Under the pieces are notes generated by a model. That model saw only the letters and a program-made list of their open reading frames with translations, had not been told where the DNA came from and did not search any database. A DNA stretch of 34,828 bases from Xenorhabdus sp. BG5 (lineage in GTDB: Bacteria; Pseudomonadota; Gammaproteobacteria; Enterobacterales; Enterobacteriaceae), in NCBI RefSeq assembly GCF_015163665.1, contig NZ_JADEUG010000036.1, forward strand, positions 1 to 34,828, in the 5' to 3' direction. Made by a program: the position numbers and the translations under genes. Positions 6,790 to 18,800 of the stretch are shown here, one piece after another; the first letter of the stretch is position 1; the number at the start of each line of letters is the position of its first letter.

Positions 6790-8016
6790 TCATTTCATGA
6801 TACTATTTTGTTGAATTGAAAAAAGCCAGCATGTTATTCCAGCCACTAAAGAAACAATGATGATCAAACTCCAGGTGCTCACATATCCATCTGATTGAAT
6901 ATAAGCACCGATTAAAATATAGGTAGGCATAAGAAGAACGTGTCTGATTGTTGTCAATATCCCGCTTATACGCCCGCGATGGCTGCTTGGAGAGTGATTA
7001 GCCAAATATACACCCTCTTTGGTTAAAAGTAGAATTTCTCCAATAGCAAGGAAAAACCACGCTATAAACTGCATACTGACTGAACTATAAAATAGTATCA
7101 AACTATATCCTAGTGCAAAAATAAAACCGGAGATGGAAAGACTTTTAATGTCGCATAAATTTGACGTTAACCTGATTATTGCCGGTGTAATAATAACCAC
7201 TAAAATGCTTACAAATGTCATTAATTGTCCGTATAAAATTGGACCTTGCTTGTCAAATATATGGCTTAAATAGAGGGGAGTAGTTATTGTCATTTGATTT
7301 AAGGCAAACCAAAGAAAGGTACACAAGACCCCGAAAATAAGTAATCTGGGTCGCTCCTTAAACACTTTCCATACTGAACCGTCAGTCGCTTTTTCAAGTT
7401 CTGACAGCTCTATGTCACTGGTTTTATGATCGCGAATGTGATTGCTTACACCGAATAAAACGATGAGAACAGCGATTAAGCTCGCAATCCCATTTCCCCA
7501 AAAAACCCAGGCTGTAAAGTTCCAAAAAAGGTAGCCAGCCAATATAGGTCCAATGCCGGAGCCTAAGCTGTATGCAAGGTAACTTAATGACATGACAGCA
7601 CTGCGATTATTTGGAGACGATATACCTGCAACAAGTGCATTACTGGCAGGAATAGACACGCCATAGAAGGAATAGCTTAGAAAAAGTAAAACAGGCAGCA
7701 TCACAGGCCAGTCTGAAAAAAAACCGCTAACGATTAGAACCAATGAACCGGCAATTTCTCCATATACCATCACTCTTTTATGCCCGAAAGAATCGGCTAT
7801 TTTACCACCAATAAGACTACCTATAAGGAAAAGCGCAGTTATTCCCATAGCTAACCCACCGGCTATTGTTGTTGAGTACCCAAGTTTTTGTGTTAGCAAA
7901 AGAATAATGAATGGTATAATAAAATTTCCAAGACCAAGAACAAATTTTGCTAATGCAATAAAATATATATCTTTAGGTAATCCTCGGTACATCAATAATG
8001 GCGTAAAAAGCTTCAT
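6790..8016 (-). CDS. MFS transporter, probable peptide or drug exporter
   Basis: The 408-aa inner-membrane protein has the length and about 12 hydrophobic segments of a major facilitator superfamily drug-efflux permease. MFS motif A is present in the loop after the second segment: GGKIADSFGHKR at residues 70-81. The N-terminus begins directly with the first membrane segment and has no cleavable signal. The start at 8016 has a rather distant AGGGA (13 nt) but no better codon is available. It is transcribed away from the NRPS gene and shares its 471-bp intergenic region, the usual arrangement for an exporter or self-protection gene of a peptide pathway. Base composition is AT-rich, like the first domain of the NRPS and unlike the conjugative-element genes to the left. 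The substrate is inferred from context only. Confidence 0.8.
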   Translation of the reverse strand: MKLFTPLLMYRGLPKDIYFIALAKFVLGLGNFIIPFIILLLTQKLGYSTTIAGGLAMGITALFLIGSLIGGKIADSFGHKRVMVYGEIAGSLVLIVSGFFSDWPVMLPVLLFLSYSFYGVSIPASNALVAGISSPNNRSAVMSLSYLAYSLGSGIGPILAGYLFWNFTAWVFWGNGIASLIAVLIVLFGVSNHIRDHKTSDIELSELEKATDGSVWKVFKERPRLLIFGVLCTFLWFALNQMTITTPLYLSHIFDKQGPILYGQLMTFVSILVVIITPAIIRLTSNLCDIKSLSISGFIFALGYSLILFYSSVSMQFIAWFFLAIGEILLLTKEGVYLANHSPSSHRGRISGILTTIRHVLLMPTYILIGAYIQSDGYVSTWSLIIIVSLVAGITCWLFSIQQNSIMK

Positions 8017-8487
8017 GGGTATTTACATTTCCCTATTGTTTGAAAAATTGCTTTATTGGAAAAGGAAGGAATCAACGTTAAGAATTTTATGAGAAAAGGT
8101 AATGATAACATACATGTTAAATGTACCATGCTAAATATCATATGATTTCAGTTCAGGAAAACAAACAAAAATATCAACAAGTATAATGAATTTCGTGATG
8201 ATGATTGATTATATGACATCTCAATATCTAAAATTAAAAAATATTCACTAACAATAAACTAACTAGTGTTAATACTGTAATATAATTGTTTTTGTGTTTA
8301 TTAAAATATATCTATTGTGAATTTAAAGTTAAGACTATTAATAATGATATAAACCTCAAATAAATCAATATCAAACATGTGATAAAGTTAAAGTGGTCGC
8401 AAGAAAAAACGAGTTAATGATTGCTTCGGTTTTTAAATCTTCAATATTTGGTGTTCTTTTTGATATGATTAACATGAGGAATTATAA
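8017..8487. promoter_or_regulatory. Divergent AT-rich promoter region of exporter and NRPS
   Basis: The 471-bp region is very AT-rich and contains no gene. A TATAAT hexamer is at 8281-8286 but the matching -35 position (about 8258-8263) is poor, so the promoter call is weak. The NRPS ribosome site is TGAGGA at 8475-8480, 7 nt before the ATG at 8488. The base composition is what H-NS-silenced regions look like, but no specific operator is identified. No regulator gene lies nearby. Confidence 0.4.
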
Positions 8488-9837
8488 ATGAAAAATGATA
8501 AGGTGATGACTTCGGCAAGCGGACGTGATAGAAAATATTTATCGGTATCAAAAAAACACATGCGGCCAGATCATCATACTCCTGCAAACCACCATGTATC
8601 AGTATATTATAAACTAAGTGGCATTTTAAATGTTGAACTATTGCACCAGGCCTTAAATATTTTATTGATTCGGTATGATGCATTATTATCAACATTAGTT
8701 GAAGATGATCATGAACCAGTGATTAATACTCTGAGCAAAAATATTGAAAGCCTTTTTCTAATTTCTGATATTCGCACCTCTGATGACAAAGAAAATAAGG
8801 TTGCTCAGATTATTGATAACACACTTAACACGTCTTTTAACCTTGCTAAGGGCCCCTTGTTAAGGGGTTTATTAGTATTATTGAAAGAGGATGAATATAT
8901 CTTTTTGTTAAATCTCCATTCTATTATTGTTGATAGCTTATCTGTTAAAATTTTAATTAATGAATTATGTGTCATTTATAATGACCTGCTGAATAATCGA
9001 ACGCTTTCTTTACCTCTTATTGCTCAACACGAAGCTAATGAAATTAGCTGGACTGAAGAACGGATATCAATACAACGTGAATATTGGCAGCAACAACTTG
9101 CTGATGCCCCTCCTTTACTCACCTTACCGACAATATCCCCCAGACTTAATCAGTTATCCTCAAAAAGAGATACCTGTTCGTTTACTCTCGATAAAGAATT
9201 CACGAATCAGCTTAAACAAATTAGCCAAGAACACGGAATAACACTATTAGAGACAATTATGACGGCTTGGGCGATTGTGCTTCATCGCCTTTCAGGGCAG
9301 GACAGTATCATCATAGGGACCTCCTTTACGAATAGAAATATAACAGGTACAGAAAAAACGGTGAGGCCCTTAGCCAATATTTTACCAATTCGGATTGATA
9401 TTGATGATAATGCCACCGTTGCAGAACTGTTTGCACAGGTAAATCAGACTGTTATTGATGCGCAAAATAATCAAGATATTCCGTTTAAGCACCTTATTGA
9501 AATCATCAATCCGGGATCTCATGTCGCTGATTCACCTATTTTTCAGGCTATCATGACCTGGCCAGATTTTTATGATAGAGAGTTTGAACTGGAGGGAATT
9601 AAAACGTCACCCATGGGTTACAGATCTAATTGCATAAAATCAGAGATTGAGCTGTTTATATTCCACCGAGATGATGAGCTTGTCGGGGGAATAACCTATG
9701 CTACAACACTGTTTGAAAAACAAGCTATAGAACGCCAGATAAATTACTGTCTTACTGTGTTACACACTATTACAAACAATGTGACTCAGCGCCTTAAAGA
9801 TCTCGATATTCTGTCAGCAACTGAGAAAGAACTATTA
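8488..9837 (+). other. NRPS N-terminal condensation domain, catalytically degenerate
   Basis: Residues 1 to about 450 form a condensation domain. The HHxxxDG active-site motif reads HSIIVDS (H144, S145, D149, S150): the second His, the catalytic one in this superfamily, is Ser and the Gly is Ser. The opening motif normally like LSxAQxRxW is also lost (LSVSKKHMRPDHH). It should not acylate or condense. Its DNA is much more AT-rich than later modules: by hand count 30% GC in the 60 bases from 8641 against 48% in the 60 from 12541. Confidence 0.75.
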
Positions 9838-12800
9838 TTAAATCAATGGAATGACACCGCGGGTTATTACCCTTCAGAATATTGTATCCATGAATTACTT
9901 GAGCAACAGGTGACAAAAACACCAAATGCACCTGCATTGGTATTTGATGATCGTATTCTGAGTTACGCTGAATTGAATCAACAGGCTAATCGCTTAGCCC
10001 ATCGGTTGATTGTTGAAGGGGTAGTGCCGGATAGTTGCGTAGCTATCTGTGTTGACCGAACACCCCTGATGGTTATTGGTTTGCTGGCAATACTCAAAGC
10101 GGGCGGGGCTTATGTGCCGCTTGATCCCAGTTATCCATCAGCACGTCTTCATTATATTCTTGATGATGCTGCTCCTGTTTTACTATTACATGATGGTATC
10201 GGTGCAGATAAGTTGTATGACATCTCTGCGACAAAAAAACAGTTGGATATTGGTACTGTTCTGTCAGAGGACGTTGAATTATCGGCAGAGAATCCCTGTG
10301 TTATGGGACTCAGTTCACGTAATCTGGCCTATGTTATCTATACCTCAGGCTCAACCGGCAACCCGAAAGGTGTGCAGAATGAGCATCGCAGTGTGATAAA
10401 TCGGTTGTATTGGATACAGCAAACTTATCAACTCACCCCTGATGACGTGGTTTTGCAAAAGACCACGTTTAGCTTTGATGTTTCTGTTTGGGAGCTGTTT
10501 TGTAGCTTCATGAGTGGTGGCAAAATGGTATTGGCCACGACAACACAACAGAAAAACCTCTCTCAGTTAATTGAACTAATCAGCCAGGAAAAGGTAACCA
10601 CTCTGCATTTTGTGCCTTCGGTGTTGACCGCATTCTTAAAAGAACCGGATGTGGCCCGTTGCTTAACGCTAAAACACCTGTTTTGCAGTGGCGAAGCGTT
10701 ACATCCTATTACAGTGAAGCAGTGCCAGGCATTGATGCCTTGGGTCAGGATATACAATTTATATGGCCCGACTGAAGCTGCGATCGATGTGACATACTGG
10801 CATTGTCCCGATCATTTTGAGGGCCAGATGGTGCCGATAGGTAAGCCTATTACCAATTCCCGTATTTATTTATTAGATAACCAACAACGGCCGGTCCCTT
10901 TAGGGGCGATTGGTGAATTATATATTGGTGGTATCGGTGTTGCCCGCGGTTATCTGAATCGACCAGAGCTAACAGCAGAACGGTTTCTGACAGATCCTTT
11001 CCATTCAGAACCGGATGCCCGCATGTACCGTACCGGCGATTTAGCACGTTATGATAATGACGGCAATATTGAATATCTTGGGCGTAATGACCATCAGGTC
11101 AAAATTCGTGGTTTTCGTATTGAGTTAGGTGAAATTGAAACTTGCCTTGAAATCCATCCGGCGGTGCAGCAAGCGGTTGTTGTTTCCCATACAGAGAATG
11201 GGGAGGATAAACGGCTGGTGGCTTATATCGTCTTGGTGCAAGGTAATGAATCTGATCAGATTACGGCAGAATTACGTCAATATCTGTTGTCTGTACTACC
11301 TGAATATATGGTGCCGGCTGCGTTTATGGTGATGACACATTTCCCACTGATGCCTAATGGTAAACTTAATCGAAAGGCACTCCCGGCACCAGATACCACC
11401 GCTTATCAGCGTCAGTATTATCAGCCCCCGCAAAGCGAAACAGAAAACCTGTTGGCAGAGATGTGGAGCCAATTACTGAGTATCAATAAAATCAGTCGAT
11501 TTGATAACTTCTTCGCACTAGGTGGTCATTCGTTGTTAATAGTACAACTAATGGGATTATTGCGGGAGAAAGGCTATACCGCCCAACCTGGGGCGCTGTT
11601 TTCCAGCCCGGTACTGGCAGAGCAGGCCGCTTTGCTGACAAAAATGGATGATACCTTTGCTATTCCGCCAAATCTGATAAGCCATGAGTGTGAACGGATC
11701 ACGCCGGAAATGTTACCGTTGATTGATATAAAACAGGCAGACATTGATAGGCTGGTCAGTCAGGTGCCAGGGGGAATCGCCAATATTCAAGATATTTATG
11801 CCCTGTCACCATTACAGGATGGCATTTTATTCCACCATCTGTTGAGGGAAAAAGGCGACCCGTATCTGCTAACCAATCGGATAATTTTTGATAGTCGATC
11901 GTTGCTGGATCGCTATCTGGCCGCAGCTCAAAAAGTAGTTGATCGTCATGATATCTTGCGCACCGCTTTTGTTTGGCAAGGGTTATCAATCCCGGCTCAG
12001 GTGGTTTGGCGTCAGGCGCTTTTGTCCGTGACTGAGCTGAAATTAGACCCCGCTGATGGGGCCGTCCATGACCAGCTTATTCAACGTTTTGATCCGCTTC
12101 ATTATCGTCTTGACTTGGGGCAGGCACCACTGCTGCGTTTTGTGGTAGCCCAGGAAGCGGATGGCCGTTGGGTAGCATTACAATTGTTGCATCATCTGGT
12201 TGGCGATCATGTAACGATGGAGGTGATGAACCATGAAGTTCAGGTCTGTTTTGCTGAACAGGAAGATAGCCTGCCTGCTCCAACGCCTTTCCGCAATCTG
12301 GTTGCCCAAGCCCGATTGGGTGCCAGCCAGACAGAGCATACCCGTTTCTTTACCGATATGTTGGCGGAGGTGGAGGAACCAACGTTGTCATTTGGGGTAA
12401 CGGAAGTACATAGTGATGGCTCTCAAGTGATGGAATATCACCAGATGCTGGCGGCCGCATTGAATGATCGTTTGCGTACTCAGGCCAGACGGTTAGGAGT
12501 GAGTTTGGCTGCCTTGTGCCACCTTGCCTGGGCGCAAGTGTTATCGCGTACCAGCGGGCAGGAAAAAGTGGTATTCGGTACTGTGTTGTTTGGACGTATG
12601 CAGACGGGGGAAGGAGCTGGCAGCGGGATGGGATTATTTATCAATACCTTGCCGCTGCGTTTAGATATCAATGAGACTCCGGTACGGGATAGTGTCCGGG
12701 CAGTACATACCCGACTGGCCGGATTACTGGCACACGAACATGCTTCACTGGCATTGGCTCAGCGTTGCAGCGGAATTGCCAGTGGCTTGCCGCTATTCAA

Positions 12801-15800
12801 TACCTTGTTGAACTATCGGTATAACTTACTGCCGGAAGGTTCGGATGAAATCTTGGATGGCGTTGAATTCCTGGGTGAACAGGAACGTACTAACTATCCG
12901 TTTGCCTTGTCAGTGGACGAGTTTGGTGACGCATTGGGCCTGACTGCTCATGTCGTACAGCCGTTTGACCCGGCAAGAATATGCAGTTATATGCAACAGG
13001 CACTGGAAAGTTTGGTGGAGGCACTTGAACAGGCCCCGGAGACACCAGTACGGACATTAGAAATTCTGCCTGAAACTGAACGGACGTTATTGTTGAAAAC
13101 CTGGAATGCGACGGAGACAGAGTATCCTGATTCGTTGTGTATTCATCAATTATTTGAACAGCAAGTGGAGAGAACTCCTAATGCAACAGCGTTGGTATAT
13201 GAAGAACAGACGCTCAGCTATGCGGAATTGAATGCCCGTGCTAACCGACTAGCCCATCAACTGATTGCATTAGGTGTTGTACCAGAGCAACGAGTAGCCC
13301 TTTGTGTCACACGGTCACTGGCTATGGTGGTGGGATTGCTGGCGGTGCTGAAAGCGGGTGGGGCATATGTACCACTGGATCCTGCCTATCCAAGTGAACG
13401 TTTAGTGCATATCTTAAATGATGCAGCCCCGTTAGTGCTGTTGGCTGATAGGGCAGGACAAACGGTGTTGGGGAAGAAAGTACTTGCCGACTTTATGGTT
13501 CTTGACCCCAATATTCTGCCTGACCAGTTGGACGATAATCCATTAGTTGTGACATTAATGCCATATCATCTGGCATATGTGATTTATACTTCCGGCTCTA
13601 CGGGGATACCTAAAGGGGTGATGGTAGAACATCAGGCGGTTTACCAGCGTATTCTGAGCCTTAGTGAAATCTATACAGTCACGCCCCAAGACCGGATACT
13701 GCAATTCTCATCGTTTTCATTTGATGGGTCTGTCGAAGAGTTTTTCTCGTCATTATGTAATGGCGCCACGTTGGTGATTCGTGAGGATAACTGGTTGTCT
13801 TCTATGCAAGAATTTATTGCCTTGACCCAACAGTACCGTATTACAGTCATGCCTTTGCCAACCCTGTTTTGGTCTGAATTAGCCACCAGAGATATTACAT
13901 TACGGCTGCCGGATTGCCTCAGATTAATAATTATTGGAGGTGAAACGGTAAGAAAGAAAGCTATTCAGGATTGGTTTACACGTGGAACTCATCATCCACT
14001 GTTATTGAATACTTATGGCCCGACTGAAAATACCGTAGTTGCAACTTATCAAGAAATATTATCCCCGAAAGATGTTTGTTCAATTGGCCGGCCAGTAAGC
14101 CATTCTTGTATTTATTTACTGAACAGAAACGGACAGATCGTGCCATTAGGTTGCATTGGAGAAATGTATATTGGTGGTGCGGGTGTAGCCAGAGGTTATT
14201 TGAACCAGCCAGTACTGACGTTTGAACGTTTCTTGCCTGACCCGTTCAGTGATAGCCCCAATGCGCGGATGTATCGAACAGGGGATTTGGCGCGTTACTT
14301 ACCGGATGGCAATCTGGAATTCCTGGGCCGCAATGACTATCAAATCAAAATCCGGGGCTTTAGGGTAGAACCCGGAGATATTGAGGCACGATTGACTGAG
14401 CATCCGGCTGTGAGTGAAGCGGTGGTGCTGGCATTGGGAGAAGGGCAGGAGCAGCGTTTGGTTGCCTATGTTGTGGCTGAGCCTGATGACGGATTGGCTA
14501 AGCGTCTGCGTGATTACCTAAGTGCTCTTTTGCCTGATTATATGGTGCCGGCGGCCTTTGTCCGTTTAGAATCACTGCCGTTAACACCAAATGGCAAGCT
14601 GGACCGTCGCGCATTACCGGCTCCAGATGATAAGGCTTTTGCCCGTCAGATCTATGAAGCGCCACAAGGAGAAATGGAAATTGCTCTGGCCGCTATCTGG
14701 CAAGAATTGTTGAAAGTGGAGCCGATAGGGCGACACGATAATTTCTTTGCCTTAGGGGGGCATTCGCTGCTGGCAGTACGGATGATGAGCCGGATAGTGG
14801 ACTTGGGTGTTGAATTACCGTTGACCACATTATTTAAATCCCCGACTTTGGCTGCTTTTACTGAGGAGATAAAGGGGCGATTTGGGGATCAGAAAGTCAG
14901 ACTCCCCTCTATCCTGCCGGTCTCTCGTGGAGATCAATTACCGTTATCATTTGCTCAACAGCGTCTATGGTTTTTAGCCCAGTTTGAGGGGATCAGTGAA
15001 ATCTATCATATCCCGATAGCTCTGCGTTTGCATGGTCAGCTTGATGTTACTGCCTGGCAGCAGGCACTTGATGCTCTGCTTGCCCGCCATGAGGCTTTGC
15101 GTTCGGTCTTTATCACGATTGATGGTCAACCTCAGGTTAAATTATTACCGGCAGAATCGGGCTTGCCGATGAAAAGATATGATCTGCGTAAAGTTGCTGA
15201 TATGCATGAACAGCTTGAGCATTTATGTGTACAGGAAACAGAAGCATCATTTGATCTTACCGAGGGGCCCTTAATCCGCGCTAATCTGATACAACTGACT
15301 GACAACGATTACGTCTTTTTGCTGATTCAACACCATATCGTGTCAGATGGCTGGTCTGTTGGGGTGCAGATGCGTGAGTTAAGCGCCCTCTATGCCGCTT
15401 TTCTGACAGGGCAACCCAATCCCTTGTCACCGTTGTCAATTCAATATCCTGATTATGTGGCATGGCAGCGCCAGTGGTTATCGGCAGAACGGATACAAAT
15501 TCAGTCCGATTATTGGAAGATGAAGCTGGCCGATACGCCCATCTTGCTGGGTTTACCGACTGACCGGGCCCGCCTATCTGAACAATCGTTTTCCGGGAAT
15601 GCTGTCTCTATCAATCTGGCTACAGAATTAACGACATCTCTCAAACGTTTGGGGGAGCAACACGGTGTCACACTATTTATGATTCTGTTATCGGCCTGGG
15701 CCACGGTTTTATCACGTTTGTCGGGTCAGGATGATGTTGTGATAGGCACCCCAAGTGCAGGCAGAAATCGTCAGGAAACAGAATCGCTAATCGGTTTTTT

Positions 15801-18800
15801 TGTTAACACGCTGGCCTTACGTATCGATTTATCGGGGGCGCCAGGTGTAACCGAATTGCTTATGCGTGTCCGGCAAACTGCACTGGCAGCACAAGAACAT
15901 CAGGACCTGCCGTTTGAACAGGTGGTGGAAATTGTGCAACCACCGCGTAGATTAGCCCATACGCCGCTGTTTCAGGTGATGTTTGCCTGGCAAAATTTTA
16001 CCGGACAAAACAATGAGTCTCAGGATTGGGAATTGCCGGGACTGGCTGTCACCCCCATGAATCAGGTCGTTAATAAAGTTAAATTTGATCTCGAACTGAA
16101 CTTATTTGAGGAGAATAAGCAGATAGTTGGAGCACTGCATTATGCTACGGCTTTGTTTGATCAGCCAACCATAGAGCGGCATATCGGGTACTTACATACA
16201 GTCTTGCAAGCGATGGTGGCTGATCATCAACAACGGATCACGGAAATCAATATCCTGTCGCCAGTGGAGCGCAGGTTATTGCTGGAAACGTGGAATACAA
16301 CTGAAACCCCATATCCTGACACATTGTATGTTCATCAGTTGTTTGAACAACAGGCAGAGAAAACCCCGGATGCAACAGCGCTCGTGTATGAAGAACAAAA
16401 ATTTAGTTACGCGGAACTGAATGCCTGGGCTAATCAGCTAACACATCAATTGATCACGCTAGGTATAACCCCTGATCAGCGGGTAGCGGTTTGTGTAACA
16501 CGTTCACCAGCGATGGTGGCAGGATTGTTGGCTGTATTGAAAGCGGGAGGAGCCTATGTACCTCTGGATACTGATTATCCGCGTGAACGCCTGGCGTATA
16601 TTCTGACGAATTCAGAGCCTGCTATCCTGTTGGCGGATAAGGCCGGACGTCTCGCTTTGGGTGAGAAAGCCATCGCTGATTTAACGGTACTCGATCCTAA
16701 TGTGTTGCCAAACCAGCCGGAGAACAATCTACAGGTACTCAATTCACAGATACACCATCCACAGGTATCTAATCCACAGGTACTTGCCCTGACTCCCCAG
16801 CATCTGGCGTATGTGATTTATACCTCCGGTTCAACCGGCCAACCCAAAGGGGTCATGATTGAACATCACAGCCTGTGCAATTTGATCACCACGCAACAGA
16901 ATGCATTGGCACTCACGCCGGAAAGCCGGGTCTTACAGTTCGCTTCAAGTAGTTTTGATGCCTGCATCTGGGAATGCTGTATGGCGCTCCTGACTGGGGC
17001 CAGACTCTATCTGGCTAAACGGGCCGACCTGCTTCCCGGGACGATCCTGTCCGATTATCTGGAAGCCCATGCGATCAGCCATGTTCTCCTGTCACCAACC
17101 GCGTTGGCGGCGATGGACTCCCTGCCCGATACATTGCAAACCTTACTGGTGGGGGGAGAAGCCTGTCCGCCAAGTCTGGTCAAACGCTGGGCATCGGAAA
17201 GACGGATGCTCAATGCTTACGGGCCGACGGAAATTACGGTCTGTGCCACACTCTATCCGTGTGATCATCAGGAAGACAGCCCGCCGCCGATTGGCCGCCC
17301 CATTGCCAATACCCGGATTTATATTCTTGATGCCCAGGCTCAGCCAGTTCCACAGGGTGTTACTGGCGAAATCTACATTGCAGGCAACGGTGTCGCCCGG
17401 GAGTATCTCAACCGCCCCGAACTAACAGCCGAGCGATTCCTTGCCGATCCGTTCTCACAGGATTCAGGTGCACGCATGTATAAAACCGGCGATCTGGGGC
17501 GCTGGCGTTCTGATGGCAATATAGAGTATCTCGGACGTAATGATTTCCAAATCAAACTGCGCGGTTTCCGTATTGAACCGGGTGAAATTGAAATACGGTT
17601 AACCGAACATTCGGCCGTGCGCGAAGCCGTGGTGATATCGTTGGGAGATGAATATGATAAGCGTTTGGTTGCCTATGTCGTGGCAGAAGAGAATGATGAG
17701 TTGGCGAATAATTTACGAACTCACCTGAGTACAGTTTTGCCGGATTATATGATCCCGGCGGCTTTTGTCCGTTTAGATACATTTCCCCTGACACCAAATG
17801 GTAAGCTGGATCGTCAAGCACTGCCGGCACCGGACGAAAAAGCTTTTGCTCGTCAGACGTATGAAGCGCCACAAGGGGAGATAGAAATTGCTCTGGCTAC
17901 TATCTGGCAAGAATTGTTGGGAGTTGAACAGATTAGCCGTGATGACAATTTTTTTGCCTTAGGTGGCCACTCTTTATTGGCTGTACAGATGGTGGAGCAT
18001 TTACGTCATCAGGGAATCATGCTGTCGGTACGAGATTTATTCCAATCTCCAGAGTTGTCTAAACTTGCCAGAACACTTGCCGAAAAATGGGGACAATACC
18101 GGATTGTGACAACGCCACCCAATGTCATTACACCAGCAACGACGGCGTTAACACCGGAAATGTTACCACTGATTGATTTGACCCAATCTGAGATTGACCT
18201 CATTGTCAAACAAGTACCGGGTGGCATGGCCAATATCCAAGATATTTATGCCTTATCACCGTTACAAGACGGTATTCTATTCCACCACTTACTGGCTGAT
18301 GCAGGGGACCCATATCTGTTAGTCAGACAGGCGAGGTTTGCAGATCGGTTTTTGCTGAATCGCTATCTGGCAGCCGTTCAATGGATCGTTGATCGGCATG
18401 ACATTCTGCGTACGGCCTTTATCTGGCAGGGGTTATCTGTTCCGGTTCAGGTGGTTTGTCGTCAGGCTCTCTTATCAGTGCTTGAACTCACATTAAACCT
18501 TGCTGATGGGCCTGTTTGTGATCAATTAATCCAACATTTTGATCCTCATCAGCATCGTCTTGATTTGAGTCAGGCTCCGCTATTGCGTTTTGTCGTGGCG
18601 CGGGAAGAGGATGGTTCCTGGCGAGTATTGCAACTGTTGCATCATTTGATTGGTGACCACACAACGTTGGAAGTCATGAACCGTGAAGTTCAAGCGTACT
18701 TTGCCGGGAAAGAGAGTAATCTGCCTGCTCCGGTTCCTTTCCGTCATTTGATTGCACAGGCACGACTAGGTATGAGTCAGGAGGAGCATATTCGCTTCTT

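Noticed and set aside
8281-8314. A confident sigma-70 promoter for the NRPS
   Set aside because: The TATAAT at 8281 lacks a fitting -35 box and the whole region is AT-rich, so such matches are expected by chance.
16726-16785. Short regular repeats as a CRISPR array
   Set aside because: The units are contiguous 15-bp in-frame copies without spacers inside a coding domain.
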